Assembly (NCBI RefSeq): GCF_000250655.1 | Contig: NC_016935.1 | Span: 2,064,001-2,128,000, forward strand | DNA: 64,000 nt | DNA from: Paenibacillus mucilaginosus 3016 | GTDB lineage: Bacteria; Bacillota; Bacilli; Paenibacillales; NBRC-103111 | Direction: 5' to 3' | In this document: positions 40,199-48,767 of the stretch, piece after piece | How positions within the stretch are numbered: the first letter of the stretch is position 1 | Layout: each line of letters begins with the position of its first letter | The notes under the pieces: generated by a model | What the model saw: the letters and a program-made list of their open reading frames with translations, nothing else | Database searches by the model: none | Told to the model about the DNA's origin: nothing | Translations under genes and position numbers: made by a program

Positions 40199-41686
40199 AT
40201 GAAACAGATGGGCAGCAGAGCCAAATGGATGATGGGATCGCTTGCGGCGTTATCGCTGCTGGCGGCACAGGGTGTGGATGCGGCGGAGGAGGGACTGCGC
40301 GCGGCGGCAGTCAAGTACGGGATCTGGTCCGGCGGACAGCAGGTCAGCCTGGAGAAGGACCCGGTCGTCATCGACGGCAGCACCTACGTTCCGCTGCGTT
40401 CGCTGGGGGAAGCGCTGGGCAAGCAGGTGGAGTGGGATGAGTGGAACGGTGCCATCCGGCTGAAGGACCGGCCGGAGATCGCAGCGGTACATACATGGAA
40501 GACACCGGGAACGCTCACCGGAGACCTGAAGGAAGGGGGATTCTCGGGTCTTCTGCATCTGCCGGGCGATCCGGAAGATACGTTCTATACGCTGGCGGAC
40601 CGGGGGCCGAACGGCGAATTCGGCAAGGACAAGCTCCGCACGTTCCCGGATGCCGGTTATGTGCCACGGATCTATAAAATTAAGGCGGCCGGCGGCGGGA
40701 TTCAGGTGCTGGAGACGATCAAGCTTCATCTGCCGGCCGGCCGCTCCGATAAGGTGACCGGATCCCCCGGGATTTCGGGACTGCCGAACGTGGACGGACC
40801 GGACGAGGTTCCTTATGACGCGTCGGGCACGCAGCAGCTAGCCTATGATCCGGACGGGCTTGACTTGGAAGGGATCGCCTACAGCCCGTCGGACGATACG
40901 TTCTGGCTCGCCGATGAATACCGCCCGTCGCTCGTGCAGGTGAAGCGGGACGGCACCATTCTCGGCCGCTATGTCCCCCAAGGAATGAAAGAGCTGCTGG
41001 AAAAAGCAGGGGCGCAGACGGAGCTCTACGATGTGCTCCCTGGAGTATACGCCAAGCGCATTTCGAACCGGGGCTTCGAAGGGGTGAGCATCTCCCCGGA
41101 CGGCAGGTACCTGTTCGCTTCCATTCAGAGTCCGATGGCCGTGCCGGACAAGAAGACCGGGGAAGCCTCGCGGGCCCTGCGTATTCTTAAGCTGGAGCTC
41201 GCCTCGAAGAAGGTGGTGGGCGAGTACCTCTACGTGGCCGAGAACGCCGAGCTGTTCGAGGGTGTCAAACAAAAGGACATCGTCATCAGCGATCTGTCGG
41301 CGTTGAGCGAAGGTGTGCTGCTGGTGGACGAGCGTGACAAGAACGCAGGTGCGGAGGCTCAGATCAAGCGTATTTACCGGGCGGACTTCTCGCAGGCGAC
41401 GAATCTGCTCGGGACCGAGCACAGCGAGAAGCTGGAGGCTATGAGTATCGCCGAGATCCGGGAGAAGGGGATCGTCCCTGCCGCCAAGGAGCTTATTGCG
41501 GATGTGGCCCAGCTCGGCTACCCGTATGAGAAGCTGGAAGGACTCGCTGTTGTCGACAAGCAAACGCTGGTCATTGTCAACGACAATGATTTCGGCGTCG
41601 ACGGCTACGACGCACAGGGAAAGCTGCAGGTGAAAGAGCTGCCGACCGAGCTGTACCTGATCCGTCTGAAGGAAGAGCTGCGCTAG
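40199..41686 (+). CDS. Secreted phytase-like esterase with copper-amine-oxidase-N domain
   Basis: The product (495 residues from ATG 40199; GGAGGA 8 bases upstream, the ATG at 40193 being too close) has a signal peptide ending near GVDAAEE. A short stalk-like copper-amine-oxidase-N module follows (~40-95; VVIDGSTYVPLRSLGEALGKQVEWDE), then the esterase-like phytase domain (~100-490) with FYTLADRGPNGEF, DLEGIAYSPSDDTFWLADEYRPSLVQ, FEGVSISPDGRYLFAS and ALVVDKQTLVIVNDND-type ending (LAVVDKQTLVIVNDNDFG). These are extracellular propeller hydrolases of unknown substrate. A terminator follows. Confidence 0.88.
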   Translation: MKQMGSRAKWMMGSLAALSLLAAQGVDAAEEGLRAAAVKYGIWSGGQQVSLEKDPVVIDGSTYVPLRSLGEALGKQVEWDEWNGAIRLKDRPEIAAVHTWKTPGTLTGDLKEGGFSGLLHLPGDPEDTFYTLADRGPNGEFGKDKLRTFPDAGYVPRIYKIKAAGGGIQVLETIKLHLPAGRSDKVTGSPGISGLPNVDGPDEVPYDASGTQQLAYDPDGLDLEGIAYSPSDDTFWLADEYRPSLVQVKRDGTILGRYVPQGMKELLEKAGAQTELYDVLPGVYAKRISNRGFEGVSISPDGRYLFASIQSPMAVPDKKTGEASRALRILKLELASKKVVGEYLYVAENAELFEGVKQKDIVISDLSALSEGVLLVDERDKNAGAEAQIKRIYRADFSQATNLLGTEHSEKLEAMSIAEIREKGIVPAAKELIADVAQLGYPYEKLEGLAVVDKQTLVIVNDNDFGVDGYDAQGKLQVKELPTELYLIRLKEELR

Positions 41687-42077
41687 AGCTGCCTTGACAG
41701 CGGAGCAGGACCGAGAGCAGGACCCGTTGCGGATGACGGGTCTTTTTGCTGTAGAACGGCAGGTGTGGAAGCGAGATTAGGTCCAATTGTGATGTAACCA
41801 TGAAAAATAGGTATTAAGAACTATATACCAGGTGCATGGTATCTCTTATTCTTAGAGGTGGATTCTTTAGCATAATCAGACAAATTCCGAGTTTTGCTGC
41901 CGAAGCGGCCCGAATGGGCATGCAGGAACGGTAGGGAGTCCGGCACCTGCGGGTGTCAGGATCGGCCGGTCCGCGGCGTGCAGGGAAAGACGCCAATAGA
42001 TCAGGCTCCCGGGCCCAGGGGAGTCCTTTTAGAATTCCGGGAGAACGGGCTTTATTTGAATGAAGGAGTGGACAGGA
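41687..42077. other. Intergenic interval with terminator and an ATACCA palindrome
   Basis: The interval has the terminator at 41721-41748 and a palindrome ATACCA-N6-TGGTAT at 41825-41842. No gene is supported. The palindrome could be an operator for the small gene at 42078, but no promoter boxes were assigned with confidence. Confidence 0.45.
41721..41748 (+). terminator. Terminator of the phytase-like gene
   Basis: GACCCGT at 41721-41727 pairs with ACGGGTC at 41736-41742 and is followed by TTTTT. Confidence 0.85.
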
Positions 42078-42380
42078 ATGGTGCCGGAGCAGGGACGCAG
42101 CATTATGAGCAGAAAAGGGTTTTATACGAAGGTCGGCAAGAACTTTGTGGGTGTGTTTCTATCGAGCGAGGGGCCGAAGATGTTCATTAACCGGGACGTG
42201 TACGAATTGACCTCGCCGCATTGGGATGTGGAGATGGTCAAGGGACGCAGCCGGCAGATCATTAATTTCTACTGGCGCGGAGAAGTCAAGCTGTCCGTCC
42301 GCTGCGAAGCGAACAATGATGTGTTTCTGCCGCTGTTCGATTATCTCGACTGCCGCGTGAAGACCGCCGCAAGCTCCTAA
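42078..42380 (+). CDS. Hypothetical protein, 100 aa
   Basis: This soluble beta-rich protein has no signal peptide and reads like a small domain: GFYTKVGKNFVGVFLSSEGPKMFINRDVYEL, then INFYWRGEVKLSVRCEANND. ATG 42078 has AAGGAG about 9 bases upstream; ATG 42105 (MSRKGFYT) is an alternative. No family is recognised. A terminator lies about 65 bases after the stop. Confidence 0.65.
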   Translation: MVPEQGRSIMSRKGFYTKVGKNFVGVFLSSEGPKMFINRDVYELTSPHWDVEMVKGRSRQIINFYWRGEVKLSVRCEANNDVFLPLFDYLDCRVKTAASS

Positions 42381-42446
42381 TCGTCGCCGAAGGATCCTGA
42401 AGGGTCCGTCGGTCAACGGTTCGCCGCAAGCTCATACGTTTCCTCC

Positions 42447-42473
42447 AAGCCCAGACACACTCTGGGCTTTTTG
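42447..42473 (+). terminator. Terminator after the 100-aa gene
   Basis: AAGCCCAGA at 42447-42455 pairs with TCTGGGCTT at 42461-42469 and is followed by TTTG. Confidence 0.8.
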
Positions 42474-42529
42474 TGCATATCCTGCTCTTGACCTAATACA
42501 TTCCAAGCGGAAGGGAGCGGAGGCTGCGT

Positions 42530-43342
42530 ATGAAGGGGAGCGGATTTGTGAGATCGGCGCTGTTCGAGCACCGGTTCTGGCTGCAGGTGCTGGGAGACCA
42601 TGCCCGGTTCATCAAGGGAGGGCTGTCCGCAGACGAGAAGGTGGAGCTCGAGCGGGCGGAGGGATTCATCCGCCTGATGGATGATCTGCTGGCGCAGGCC
42701 CGCGGAGAGCTGGCCGAAGAGGCACTGCTGGAGCTCACTCGGGAGGCGGGCCATGCGGCACAGGAGCTGAGGGCATTCAAGCTGCATCTGCTGGAGCGGC
42801 ATCTCACGGGACGGATCGGTCTGAGCCTCTCGCCGTCATTCCTGAGCCACATGGTCAATGAGCTGGAAGAGTACCTGCGGGTGCTGAGTTATTTGTCGGC
42901 CGGACGCCCGGCGCCCGTGTGGGGAGAGCTGCACCACCACCTGGTCTGGCTGCAGGATGCTTACGGGCATGCCGCCTCTATCGCGGGCGAGATGGACATG
43001 GCGGAGACGAAGCTGATCGATATGGCCAAGACATTCGACAAGCACTTTCGCGATTATTACCTGAAGGCCGTAGAGCTGGCGGGCTATATGCGCACCCGGC
43101 TCAAGGAATTCCCGGCCCTGGCGCGGCTGAATAAGGAAGTGGAGCTCGAGATGGTGCTCTTCCGGCAGTTCCTCAGCGAGCTGGAGGAGATGAGGCTGAG
43201 CAAGGAAGCGCTCGGCACGCTCACGCCCCTCATGGCCGACCACATGGCCCGGGAAGAGTGCTACTACCTCGTGAAGCTGTCGGAGACCGCGGATGTGAAG
43301 CCGCCGGGCTGCGACCCGACCAAGGAGCGGACCGAGGGATAG
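42530..43342 (+). CDS. DUF2935 protein
   Basis: This 270-residue all-helical protein belongs to DUF2935, found in Paenibacillus and other Firmicutes. Two homologous halves each hold metal-ligand-like residues: ALFEHRFWLQVLGDHARFI and LHLLERH in the first, and ELHHHLVWLQDAYGHA with DHMAREECYYLVKL in the second, recalling di-metal four-helix proteins. Function is unknown; no signal peptide is present. GGAAGGGAGCGGAGG lies upstream of the ATG. A pair of 71-bp repeats lies just downstream. Confidence 0.88.
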   Translation: MKGSGFVRSALFEHRFWLQVLGDHARFIKGGLSADEKVELERAEGFIRLMDDLLAQARGELAEEALLELTREAGHAAQELRAFKLHLLERHLTGRIGLSLSPSFLSHMVNELEEYLRVLSYLSAGRPAPVWGELHHHLVWLQDAYGHAASIAGEMDMAETKLIDMAKTFDKHFRDYYLKAVELAGYMRTRLKEFPALARLNKEVELEMVLFRQFLSELEEMRLSKEALGTLTPLMADHMAREECYYLVKLSETADVKPPGCDPTKERTEG

Positions 43343-43362
43343 ACGTCCTTAACGGGTGCCCG

Positions 43363-43433
43363 GCGAAGCAGATCGTTTTTGGCAGCGACCTTTATGCGAA
43401 GCATAACGGAGCGCAAAAACGATGCTGCGAGCA
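43363..43433. repeat. 71-bp hairpin repeat, copy 1
   Basis: The element begins GCGAAGCAGATCGTTTTTGG and ends ACGATGCTGCGAGCA. ATCGTTTTTG pairs with CAAAAACGAT at the ends, and TATGCgaaGCATA forms the inner hairpin. It differs from copy 2 at one base. Confidence 0.9.
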
Positions 43434-43500
43434 GTGTGGTGTCATGCCTGCAGAAGTGAACCGGTTCTTGGTTTTGTAGGTTTGTAAGTAAGTCCTCCCA

Positions 43501-43571
43501 GCGAAGCAGATCGTTTTTGGCAGCGACCTTTATGCGAAGCATAACGGAGCGCAAAAACGATACTGCGAGCA
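43501..43571. repeat. 71-bp hairpin repeat, copy 2
   Basis: This copy lies 138 bases after copy 1 in the same orientation and differs from it at one base (ACGATAC instead of ACGATGC). It abuts the terminator of the methyltransferase gene. Confidence 0.9.
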
Positions 43572-43611
43572 AATAAAAAGCCCTGAGCGTGAAATCACGC
43601 TTCAGGGCTCT
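43572..43611 (-). terminator. Terminator overlapping the end of the methyltransferase gene
   Basis: On the minus strand a GAGCCCTGAAGCGTGA / TCACGCTCAGGGCTTT hairpin with a short loop is followed by TTTATT. Confidence 0.85.
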
Positions 43612-44770
43612 TGCCGCCGTCCCTGAGCCAGCCATAGAGGCCGCCGGGGGCGAAGTATTGGTACAGGTTGCACTCGATGCGGCCGTTGAACAGCTTGCGC
43701 TTCTTGTCCGACGGGCGGCCCATGTAGTGCTCGAGCTGCTTGCCCGGCGAGAGAATGAAGGCCGACCAGGTCGGCAGCTGCGCGTAGATCGAGCCGAGCT
43801 GGCGTACGGCCCGTTCGGCTTCGCGGGCGTCGCCGAGCCGCTCGCCGTAAGGCGGGTTCGTGATGATGCAGCCGTAGTCGCCGCGGGTCTGGATCTTCGA
43901 CACCGGCAGCACCTCGAGGCGCAGCTCCTTCGCAAGGCCCGCGGCCTTGGCGGAGGCCTCGGCGACCTTGATCGCCTCCGGGTCGATGTCCGAACCCATG
44001 ATCTGCAGCGGCACGTCGTCCTTCACGAGGTCATACGCTTCATCACGCGCCTGCTCCCATAGCTCCTGCGGGATAACGGGCCAGCCCTCGCTGTTGAACG
44101 TGCGGCGCAGCCCGGGAGCGATGTTCCAGCCGATCATCGCGGCTTCGACCGGGATCGTGCCCGACCCGCAGAACGGGTCGTAGAGCGGGCGCTCCGCCTG
44201 CCAGCGGCTGAGCAGCACCATGGCCGCCGCCATCGTCTCTTTCAGCGGGGCTTCGGTCACGAGCTTGCGGTAGCCGCGCTTGTGCAAGCCGGGGCCGGTC
44301 GTGTCGAGCGTGATCGTGGCGATATCGTTCAGGAGTGCCACCTCGATGACATAGCGTCCGCCCGTTTCACGGAACCATTCGGTGCCGTAGGTCAGCTTCA
44401 TCTTTTCCACGACCGCCTTCTTCACGATCCCCTGACAGGCAGGGACGCTCGAAAGCTGGGACTTGTGGGAGCGTCCTTCCACCGGGAATTCCGCGTCCTC
44501 GGGAATCCAGTCCGGCCAAGGCAGGGCCTTCACACCTTCGAACAGGTCGTCGAAGGTGCGGGCCTCGAACTGGCCCATCTTCACCAGCACGCGGTCGGCC
44601 GTCCGCAGCCAGAGGTTAGCGCGGGCGATGGCCAGCAGGTCGCCCTTGAAGGTGACCCGTCCGTTCTCCGTGGTGACCTGGTCGTAACCGAGCTCCCGCA
44701 CTTCGCGGGCGACGACCGCCTCGAGTCCCATCGGGGCTGTGGCGATCAATTCTATCGTATCCATGGACAT
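43595..44770 (-). CDS. THUMP-domain class I rRNA methyltransferase (RlmL/YpsC-like)
   Basis: This is a 23S rRNA guanine-N2 methyltransferase-type enzyme. The product has an N-terminal THUMP RNA-binding domain (~1-150; ELIATAPMGLEAVVAREVRELG) and a C-terminal Rossmann methyltransferase domain (~165-385) with LYDPFCGSGTIPVEAAMI, GSDIDPEAIKVAEASAKAAG and the catalytic NPPY in IITNPPYGERLGD. GTG 44782 and ATG 44770 are both possible; ATG 44770 is chosen because the GGAG site is only one base from the GTG. The single Cys/Gly ending is followed by its own terminator. Confidence 0.9.
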   Translation of the reverse strand: MSMDTIELIATAPMGLEAVVAREVRELGYDQVTTENGRVTFKGDLLAIARANLWLRTADRVLVKMGQFEARTFDDLFEGVKALPWPDWIPEDAEFPVEGRSHKSQLSSVPACQGIVKKAVVEKMKLTYGTEWFRETGGRYVIEVALLNDIATITLDTTGPGLHKRGYRKLVTEAPLKETMAAAMVLLSRWQAERPLYDPFCGSGTIPVEAAMIGWNIAPGLRRTFNSEGWPVIPQELWEQARDEAYDLVKDDVPLQIMGSDIDPEAIKVAEASAKAAGLAKELRLEVLPVSKIQTRGDYGCIITNPPYGERLGDAREAERAVRQLGSIYAQLPTWSAFILSPGKQLEHYMGRPSDKKRKLFNGRIECNLYQYFAPGGLYGWLRDGGKSPEA

Positions 44771-44834
44771 GGTGTGGTTCACTCCGTCAATTCAGTCTGG
44801 TTGATCTCCTGAGGCAAAAGCCATACAATACTCT

Positions 44835-44863
44835 AGTATAGGAGATTGGGCAAAATTATACAA
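44835..44863 (-). promoter_or_regulatory. Promoter of the rRNA methyltransferase gene
   Basis: On the minus strand TTGTAT, a 17-base spacer and TATACT lie about 65 bases before the start codon. Confidence 0.5.
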
Positions 44864-44913
44864 ACGCCGGAGCGCAAAAGGTGGGCCGGCGGCGAGACAA
44901 AGGAGATGGCGCG

Positions 44914-45552
44914 ATGACGGCGGAGCAAACGGCCGAACAATATATGGAATCGCTGTACGGGGAGGACCCGCAGCTGAAGCGGGTGAAGGAAGGCATCGCG
45001 GCCAGCGGCATGCGCGATATCTCGATTGAGCCCGGCTACGGCCGGCTGCTGACCCTGCTGGTCGGCATCACGGGGGCCAAGCAGGTGATGGAGATCGGCG
45101 CGCTGGGCGGGTACAGCGGCATGTGCCTCGTCCGGGGACTGCCGGAGGAAGGCCGGCTGGTTTCCCTGGAGCTGAATCCGGATTTTGCGGCGGTGGCCCG
45201 CAGGCATCTGGAGGAAGCGGGGTACGGGGACCGGGTCGAATACCGGATCGGCGAAGCGCTGGACAGCCTGAAGCAGCTGGAGGAGGAAGGACGCAGGTTT
45301 GACCTGTTCTTCATCGACGCGGACAAAGGAAATTACCCGAACTACCTGGAATGGGCGATCCGGCTGGCCAATCCGGGGGCACTCATCGTGGGAGACAACC
45401 TGCTCATGCGCGGGAAGACGACGAATCCCGAGGAGAAGGGCAATGGCGTGACCCGCATGCGGGAGTTCAACCAGATGATCGCGCAGGATCCGCGGCTGGA
45501 GGGCGTTCTGCTGCCGGCTTACGACGGGCTCGCCCTGGCGCGGGTGAAGTAA
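44914..45552 (+). CDS. O-methyltransferase family 3 protein (TrmR-like)
   Basis: This SAM-dependent methyltransferase has 212 residues from ATG 44914, with AAAGGAG 8 bases upstream. Motifs: VMEIGALGGYSGMCL (SAM loop), LVSLELNPDFAAVARRHLEEAG, and DLFFIDADKGNYPNYLEWAI with a metal-binding Asp, then GALIVGDNLLMRGKTTNP. The family includes caffeoyl-CoA O-methyltransferases and the tRNA-modifying TrmR of Bacillus; the latter role is plausible here but not proven. It is divergent from the rRNA methyltransferase gene. Confidence 0.87.
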   Translation: MTAEQTAEQYMESLYGEDPQLKRVKEGIAASGMRDISIEPGYGRLLTLLVGITGAKQVMEIGALGGYSGMCLVRGLPEEGRLVSLELNPDFAAVARRHLEEAGYGDRVEYRIGEALDSLKQLEEEGRRFDLFFIDADKGNYPNYLEWAIRLANPGALIVGDNLLMRGKTTNPEEKGNGVTRMREFNQMIAQDPRLEGVLLPAYDGLALARVK

Positions 45553-45596
45553 GGCCTGAATCCGTATTTCAAGGCAGCAGCCATTCCATAACAACA

Positions 45597-45645
45597 AAGC
45601 CGTTTCCAAAACGCCGGACGGGGCGGGCAGGGAACGGTTTTCTTA
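45597..45645 (+). terminator. Terminator of the O-methyltransferase gene
   Basis: AGCCGTTTCC pairs with GGGAACGGTT (G-U pairs allowed), followed by TTCTTATTTT. Confidence 0.65.
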
Positions 45646-45675
45646 TTTTAATTTAACAAAAGAGGACAGAGAACC

Positions 45676-45710
45676 CTGACAGTCTGTTGTCAGCGAAGCG
45701 GCGTTATACT
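45676..45710 (+). promoter_or_regulatory. CTGACA-N6-TGTCAG palindrome and -10 box upstream of dinB-like gene
   Basis: A perfect 6-base-arm palindrome at 45676-45693 covers the -35 position of a TATACT -10 box at 45705-45710. This fits an operator overlapping the promoter. Confidence 0.5.
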
Positions 45711-45780
45711 GGATCTATACAGCTGTTCTGCACGCGGTACCCGAGCTGCGCAGCCCACCTACTCTAAGGAGGCCATGCCC

Positions 45781-46281
45781 ATGTATACGACCATTCAAAG
45801 CTTCATCGCCGAATACGAGAACGAGTCCCTGGCTACCCGGAAGCTGCTCGATGCTCTAACCGACGTCTCGCTGTCCCAGGAGATCGCTCCCGGCTTCCGG
45901 AGCCTCGGCCCTCTGGCCTGGCACCTGGTTCACAAAGACCACGGACTGCTGACAGGCGCCGGTCTCTCGTTCCAAGCGCCGGCGGCGGACAGTGAGACGC
46001 CCGCTTCCGCCGCTTCCATTGCGGAGGCTTACCGCACGGTGACCCAGTCGATCCTAAGCGCGGTACGTGAGCAGTGGAGCGACGAGGCGCTTGGGGAGAC
46101 GGTACAGATCTTTGGACAGTCCTGGACCAAGGGGCTGACGCTGTACATTTTCCTGAAGCACGAAATTCATCACCGGGGCCAACTGACCATCCTGATGCGC
46201 CAGGCCGGGCTGCCGGTTGCGGGCATGTACGGTCCGTCCAAGGAAGAATGGTCGGCGATGGGAATGGCCGCCCCGGTTTGA
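45781..46281 (+). CDS. DinB-family protein
   Basis: This is a 166-residue four-helix-bundle protein of the DinB/YfiT superfamily, which includes metal-dependent thiol transferases and damage-inducible proteins. The His ligands are visible: LAWHLVHKDHG near residue 48 and FLKHEIHHRGQLTILMR near 125. ATG 45781 has AAGGAGG 8 bases upstream; the ATG at 45775 is too close. A palindrome overlapping the promoter suggests repressor control. Confidence 0.88.
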   Translation: MYTTIQSFIAEYENESLATRKLLDALTDVSLSQEIAPGFRSLGPLAWHLVHKDHGLLTGAGLSFQAPAADSETPASAASIAEAYRTVTQSILSAVREQWSDEALGETVQIFGQSWTKGLTLYIFLKHEIHHRGQLTILMRQAGLPVAGMYGPSKEEWSAMGMAAPV

Positions 46282-46329
46282 TCCCGCTCCGGGGAGGACG
46301 GGGAAGCAAGCTTCTACCGTTCGCTAATA

Positions 46330-46385
46330 ACAAAAGACCCGCGTGACGGGATGCCCTCTCAGGGGCCCCGTTACGCGGGTCTTTG
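46330..46385. terminator. Bidirectional terminator between the dinB-like gene and the 49-aa gene
   Basis: AAAGACCCGCGT at 46333-46344 pairs with ACGCGGGTCTTT at 46373-46384. The minus strand is followed by TGTTATT. Confidence 0.88.
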
Positions 46386-46387
46386 TG

Positions 46388-46537
46388 CTACTTCTCCCGT
46401 TCATATAAAAATGCGGTGAGCAGCAGGGTGAAGACAAAAAGGAATAGGTACTTGGCCCATCCCCATGACAGGTAATCGAGCAGTGCCATAAGAGCCGTTA
46501 CGCTCACGGCTGTAATCAGGGCTTTATCCCCGCGCAT
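46388..46537 (-). CDS. Small membrane protein, 49 aa
   Basis: This small gene starts at ATG 46537 behind AGGGAGG with good spacing. The 49-residue product begins MRGDKALITAVSVTALMALL and has two membrane segments joined by DYLSWGWAKY, ending YEREK. It is convergent with the dinB-like gene. No family is recognised. The MFS gene upstream has its own terminator at 46558-46600, so this gene has a separate promoter or is weakly read through. Confidence 0.6.
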   Translation of the reverse strand: MRGDKALITAVSVTALMALLDYLSWGWAKYLFLFVFTLLLTAFLYEREK

Positions 46538-46557
46538 ACGCTGTACCTCCCTCTTTA

Positions 46558-46600
46558 ATAAAAAAGATGACTGCTGAACGAAACGTCAGGAGTCATCTTG
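46558..46600 (-). terminator. Terminator of the MFS transporter gene
   Basis: On the minus strand AAGATGACT pairs with AGTCATCTT and is followed by TTTTATT. Confidence 0.85.
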
Positions 46601-46620
46601 GATGTGGCAAAGCCTCAAGC

Positions 46621-47856
46621 TTAAGGAGACGCGGGCGCCTCCCCTGAACCGGAAGAACCTTTGCGCGGCAGGCGGCTGAGCAGGGACTTGTACACCCACA
46701 CCGCATTGACGAACAGGAGTACGGCCGAGATCAGAAACAGCTGCTGAATCGTGACATACCCCGACACGAAGCCCCCGACGACCGGTCCGAGCATGTTGCC
46801 GAGGCTGAGGGCGCTCGAGTTGAAGGAGTACGAGCGGCTCTCCATCCCGCCCGGCGTATACTTGCGGATGAGGCTGTTCACGGTCGGCAGCAGGCCGCCC
46901 AGGAAGATGCCGAGGAAGAAGCGGGCGGCGAACAGCTGCCAGACGTTCTGGACCAGGGCCTGCGGTACGGAGGCTATCGCCGCGCCGATGAGACAGATGG
47001 CGAGGATCCGCTCGGGCCCGATCCGGTCGGATAACCGGCCGAGCAGCGGTGAGGCGATCATGTTCGAGAAGCCGGTAATCGAGCCGACCATCCCGGCATA
47101 GAACGCCAGCATCTCCCCCGTTCCATGCAGCTTTTGCACGAACAGAGGGAGGAGCGGCAGCACGCTGAGGAGCGAGAACTGGATCAGGAACGTGACCGCA
47201 TAGAGCGATGGAAGCTGTGGGATGCCCCGAAGCTGCTTGAAGGCGGCCGACATGGACTGCTTCGGCTTTTGGGCCGCAGCCTTGCTGTCGAACGTCTCCT
47301 TGACGAGGAGCGCCGCCAGCATCGAAGCCAGGAAGAGCAGCCCCCCGGTGATATAAAAGATGTACCGGTAGCCGATCCACTCGGCGAGCAGTCCGCCGAA
47401 CAGCGGCCCGAGGATCGAGCCGGCGACCGCGCCGGACTGCAGCGTACCCATGGCGAAGCCCATCCGCTCGCGGGGAGCCGTGGCGGACATCAGGGCGACG
47501 CCGGCAGGAATGAAGCCGGAGATCGTGCCGTTCACCAGGCGCAGCAGCAGCAGGTGCCAGGGACCTGTGGCAAAGCCCATCAGCGTCATGACGACCGCCA
47601 TGCCGAAGCCTGAGCGGAGCAGCATCACCTTGCGGCCGTAGCGGTCCGCCAGGCCGCCCCAGAGGGGCTGAAAGACGAACGAGGTCACGAAGTTCCCCGC
47701 AAAAATAATCCCCGACCAGGTGGCGAGGGCATGCGGCTCCGTAACACCGAGCTCTTGAAGATATAAAGGGAGAAAAGGAACAATCATGGTCATGCCCGCC
47801 ATAACCAAGAACTGTCCGAACCATAGTACGGTGAGATTCGTTTTCCATCCGGGCAA
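46621..47856 (-). CDS. MFS drug-efflux-type transporter
   Basis: This is a 12-segment major facilitator of the DHA1 type, 411 residues. Motif A GGLADRYGRKVML lies after TM2, a second copy LLGRLSDRIGPER after TM8, and motif C-like SGAVAGSILGPLFGG in TM5, which marks drug/H+ antiporters. The start is TTG at 47856 with AAAGAGG 9 bases upstream. It is likely a multidrug efflux pump; substrate unknown. The phosphoesterase gene lies upstream in the same direction, about 160 bases away. Confidence 0.88.
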   Translation of the reverse strand: MPGWKTNLTVLWFGQFLVMAGMTMIVPFLPLYLQELGVTEPHALATWSGIIFAGNFVTSFVFQPLWGGLADRYGRKVMLLRSGFGMAVVMTLMGFATGPWHLLLLRLVNGTISGFIPAGVALMSATAPRERMGFAMGTLQSGAVAGSILGPLFGGLLAEWIGYRYIFYITGGLLFLASMLAALLVKETFDSKAAAQKPKQSMSAAFKQLRGIPQLPSLYAVTFLIQFSLLSVLPLLPLFVQKLHGTGEMLAFYAGMVGSITGFSNMIASPLLGRLSDRIGPERILAICLIGAAIASVPQALVQNVWQLFAARFFLGIFLGGLLPTVNSLIRKYTPGGMESRSYSFNSSALSLGNMLGPVVGGFVSGYVTIQQLFLISAVLLFVNAVWVYKSLLSRLPRKGSSGSGEAPASP

Positions 47857-48017
47857 CGTGTATCGCCTCTTTCCTGCAGTTCCCGCGCCGGGTGAGACCC
47901 GTCCAGGAGACGGGCCTGCGGCCGCGTTTCATGTTGCGTTAAGCGGAGGACCGGCTGCCGGGGAGCGGCTGAAGGTCCGGCCGGACCTCGGCCTGAACCT
48001 TACGGTTACTCCTGGCT

Positions 48018-48767
48018 CTACTGTTCCAGGCCCGTCCGCATTTCGTACTGGAAGCGCTCGAGCTGGGGCAGCTTGACGCGCTCCGCAATAGCCACGACCC
48101 GTTCGATGTCGTAAGGCACGCGCACCATCTGGACCGAGAAGGGCCCGGGGGCCTCCGAGCCTTCGATCCCCTCCAGGATGACATAGCTGGCCTGGGGGAG
48201 TCCGTCGTACGGGGCGCCGACCGCGCCGGTGTTGAAGAGCAGCAGCCCCTTGCGGCGCCCCGATTTGAGCGTCTGGAGGTACGGGACGTGAATATCGCCG
48301 TAGCCTACGACATCCGGCGCTTCCTCCCCTCCGAGGAAGCCTCCGGTGGCCTCCGTATTCTCGAACATCGCGAGCTTCTCTTTCTTCTCGGATTTGCGGT
48401 AGACGCGGGTATACACGCTCTCCGCCGAGGCGTGGACGAGCCGGATGCGCCGGCCGCTCAGCAGCAGGTCCGCCGAGAACGGCAGGCTGCCGAGATACCT
48501 CAGCTGCTCGGAGCCCAGCCGCTCCTGCTGCCACACGCCCGCCTCTTTCACCTGCGGGGTACCGATACCGTGGTCCCAGTTGCCCTGGACCACCCGTTCG
48601 CAGAGCTCACGGATCCGATCCACCGCTTCGGCCGGCTGGGGTCCCTTGCCGACCAGGTCGCCAAGACAGAAGATCCGGCGGATTCCCCGGGATCGAATGT
48701 CCTCGGCAGCCGCCTCAAGCGCAGGAAGATTGCCGTGTATGTCCGAGATGACAGCGATGCGTTCCAT
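48018..48767 (-). CDS. Calcineurin-like metallophosphoesterase (YfcE/DUF2156-free, single domain)
   Basis: This 249-residue protein has the five phosphoesterase motifs: VISDIHGNLPAL (metal Asp and His), CLGDLVGKGP, GNWDHG, LVHASAE (where many relatives have GxxH) and VGYGDIHVPY plus FNTGAVG. It resembles small bacterial phosphodiesterases/phosphatases of the YfcE/YmdB-like group; the substrate is unknown. It starts with ATG 48767 after GGGGGAT and is divergent from the CapA gene, about 290 bases away. Confidence 0.87.
   Translation of the reverse strand: MERIAVISDIHGNLPALEAAAEDIRSRGIRRIFCLGDLVGKGPQPAEAVDRIRELCERVVQGNWDHGIGTPQVKEAGVWQQERLGSEQLRYLGSLPFSADLLLSGRRIRLVHASAESVYTRVYRKSEKKEKLAMFENTEATGGFLGGEEAPDVVGYGDIHVPYLQTLKSGRRKGLLLFNTGAVGAPYDGLPQASYVILEGIEGSEAPGPFSVQMVRVPYDIERVVAIAERVKLPQLERFQYEMRTGLEQ

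Noticed and set aside
43343-43600. The two 71-bp repeats as a minimal CRISPR array
   Set aside because: Only two units, 71 bases long with internal hairpins, a single 67-base spacer and no cas genes in the window.
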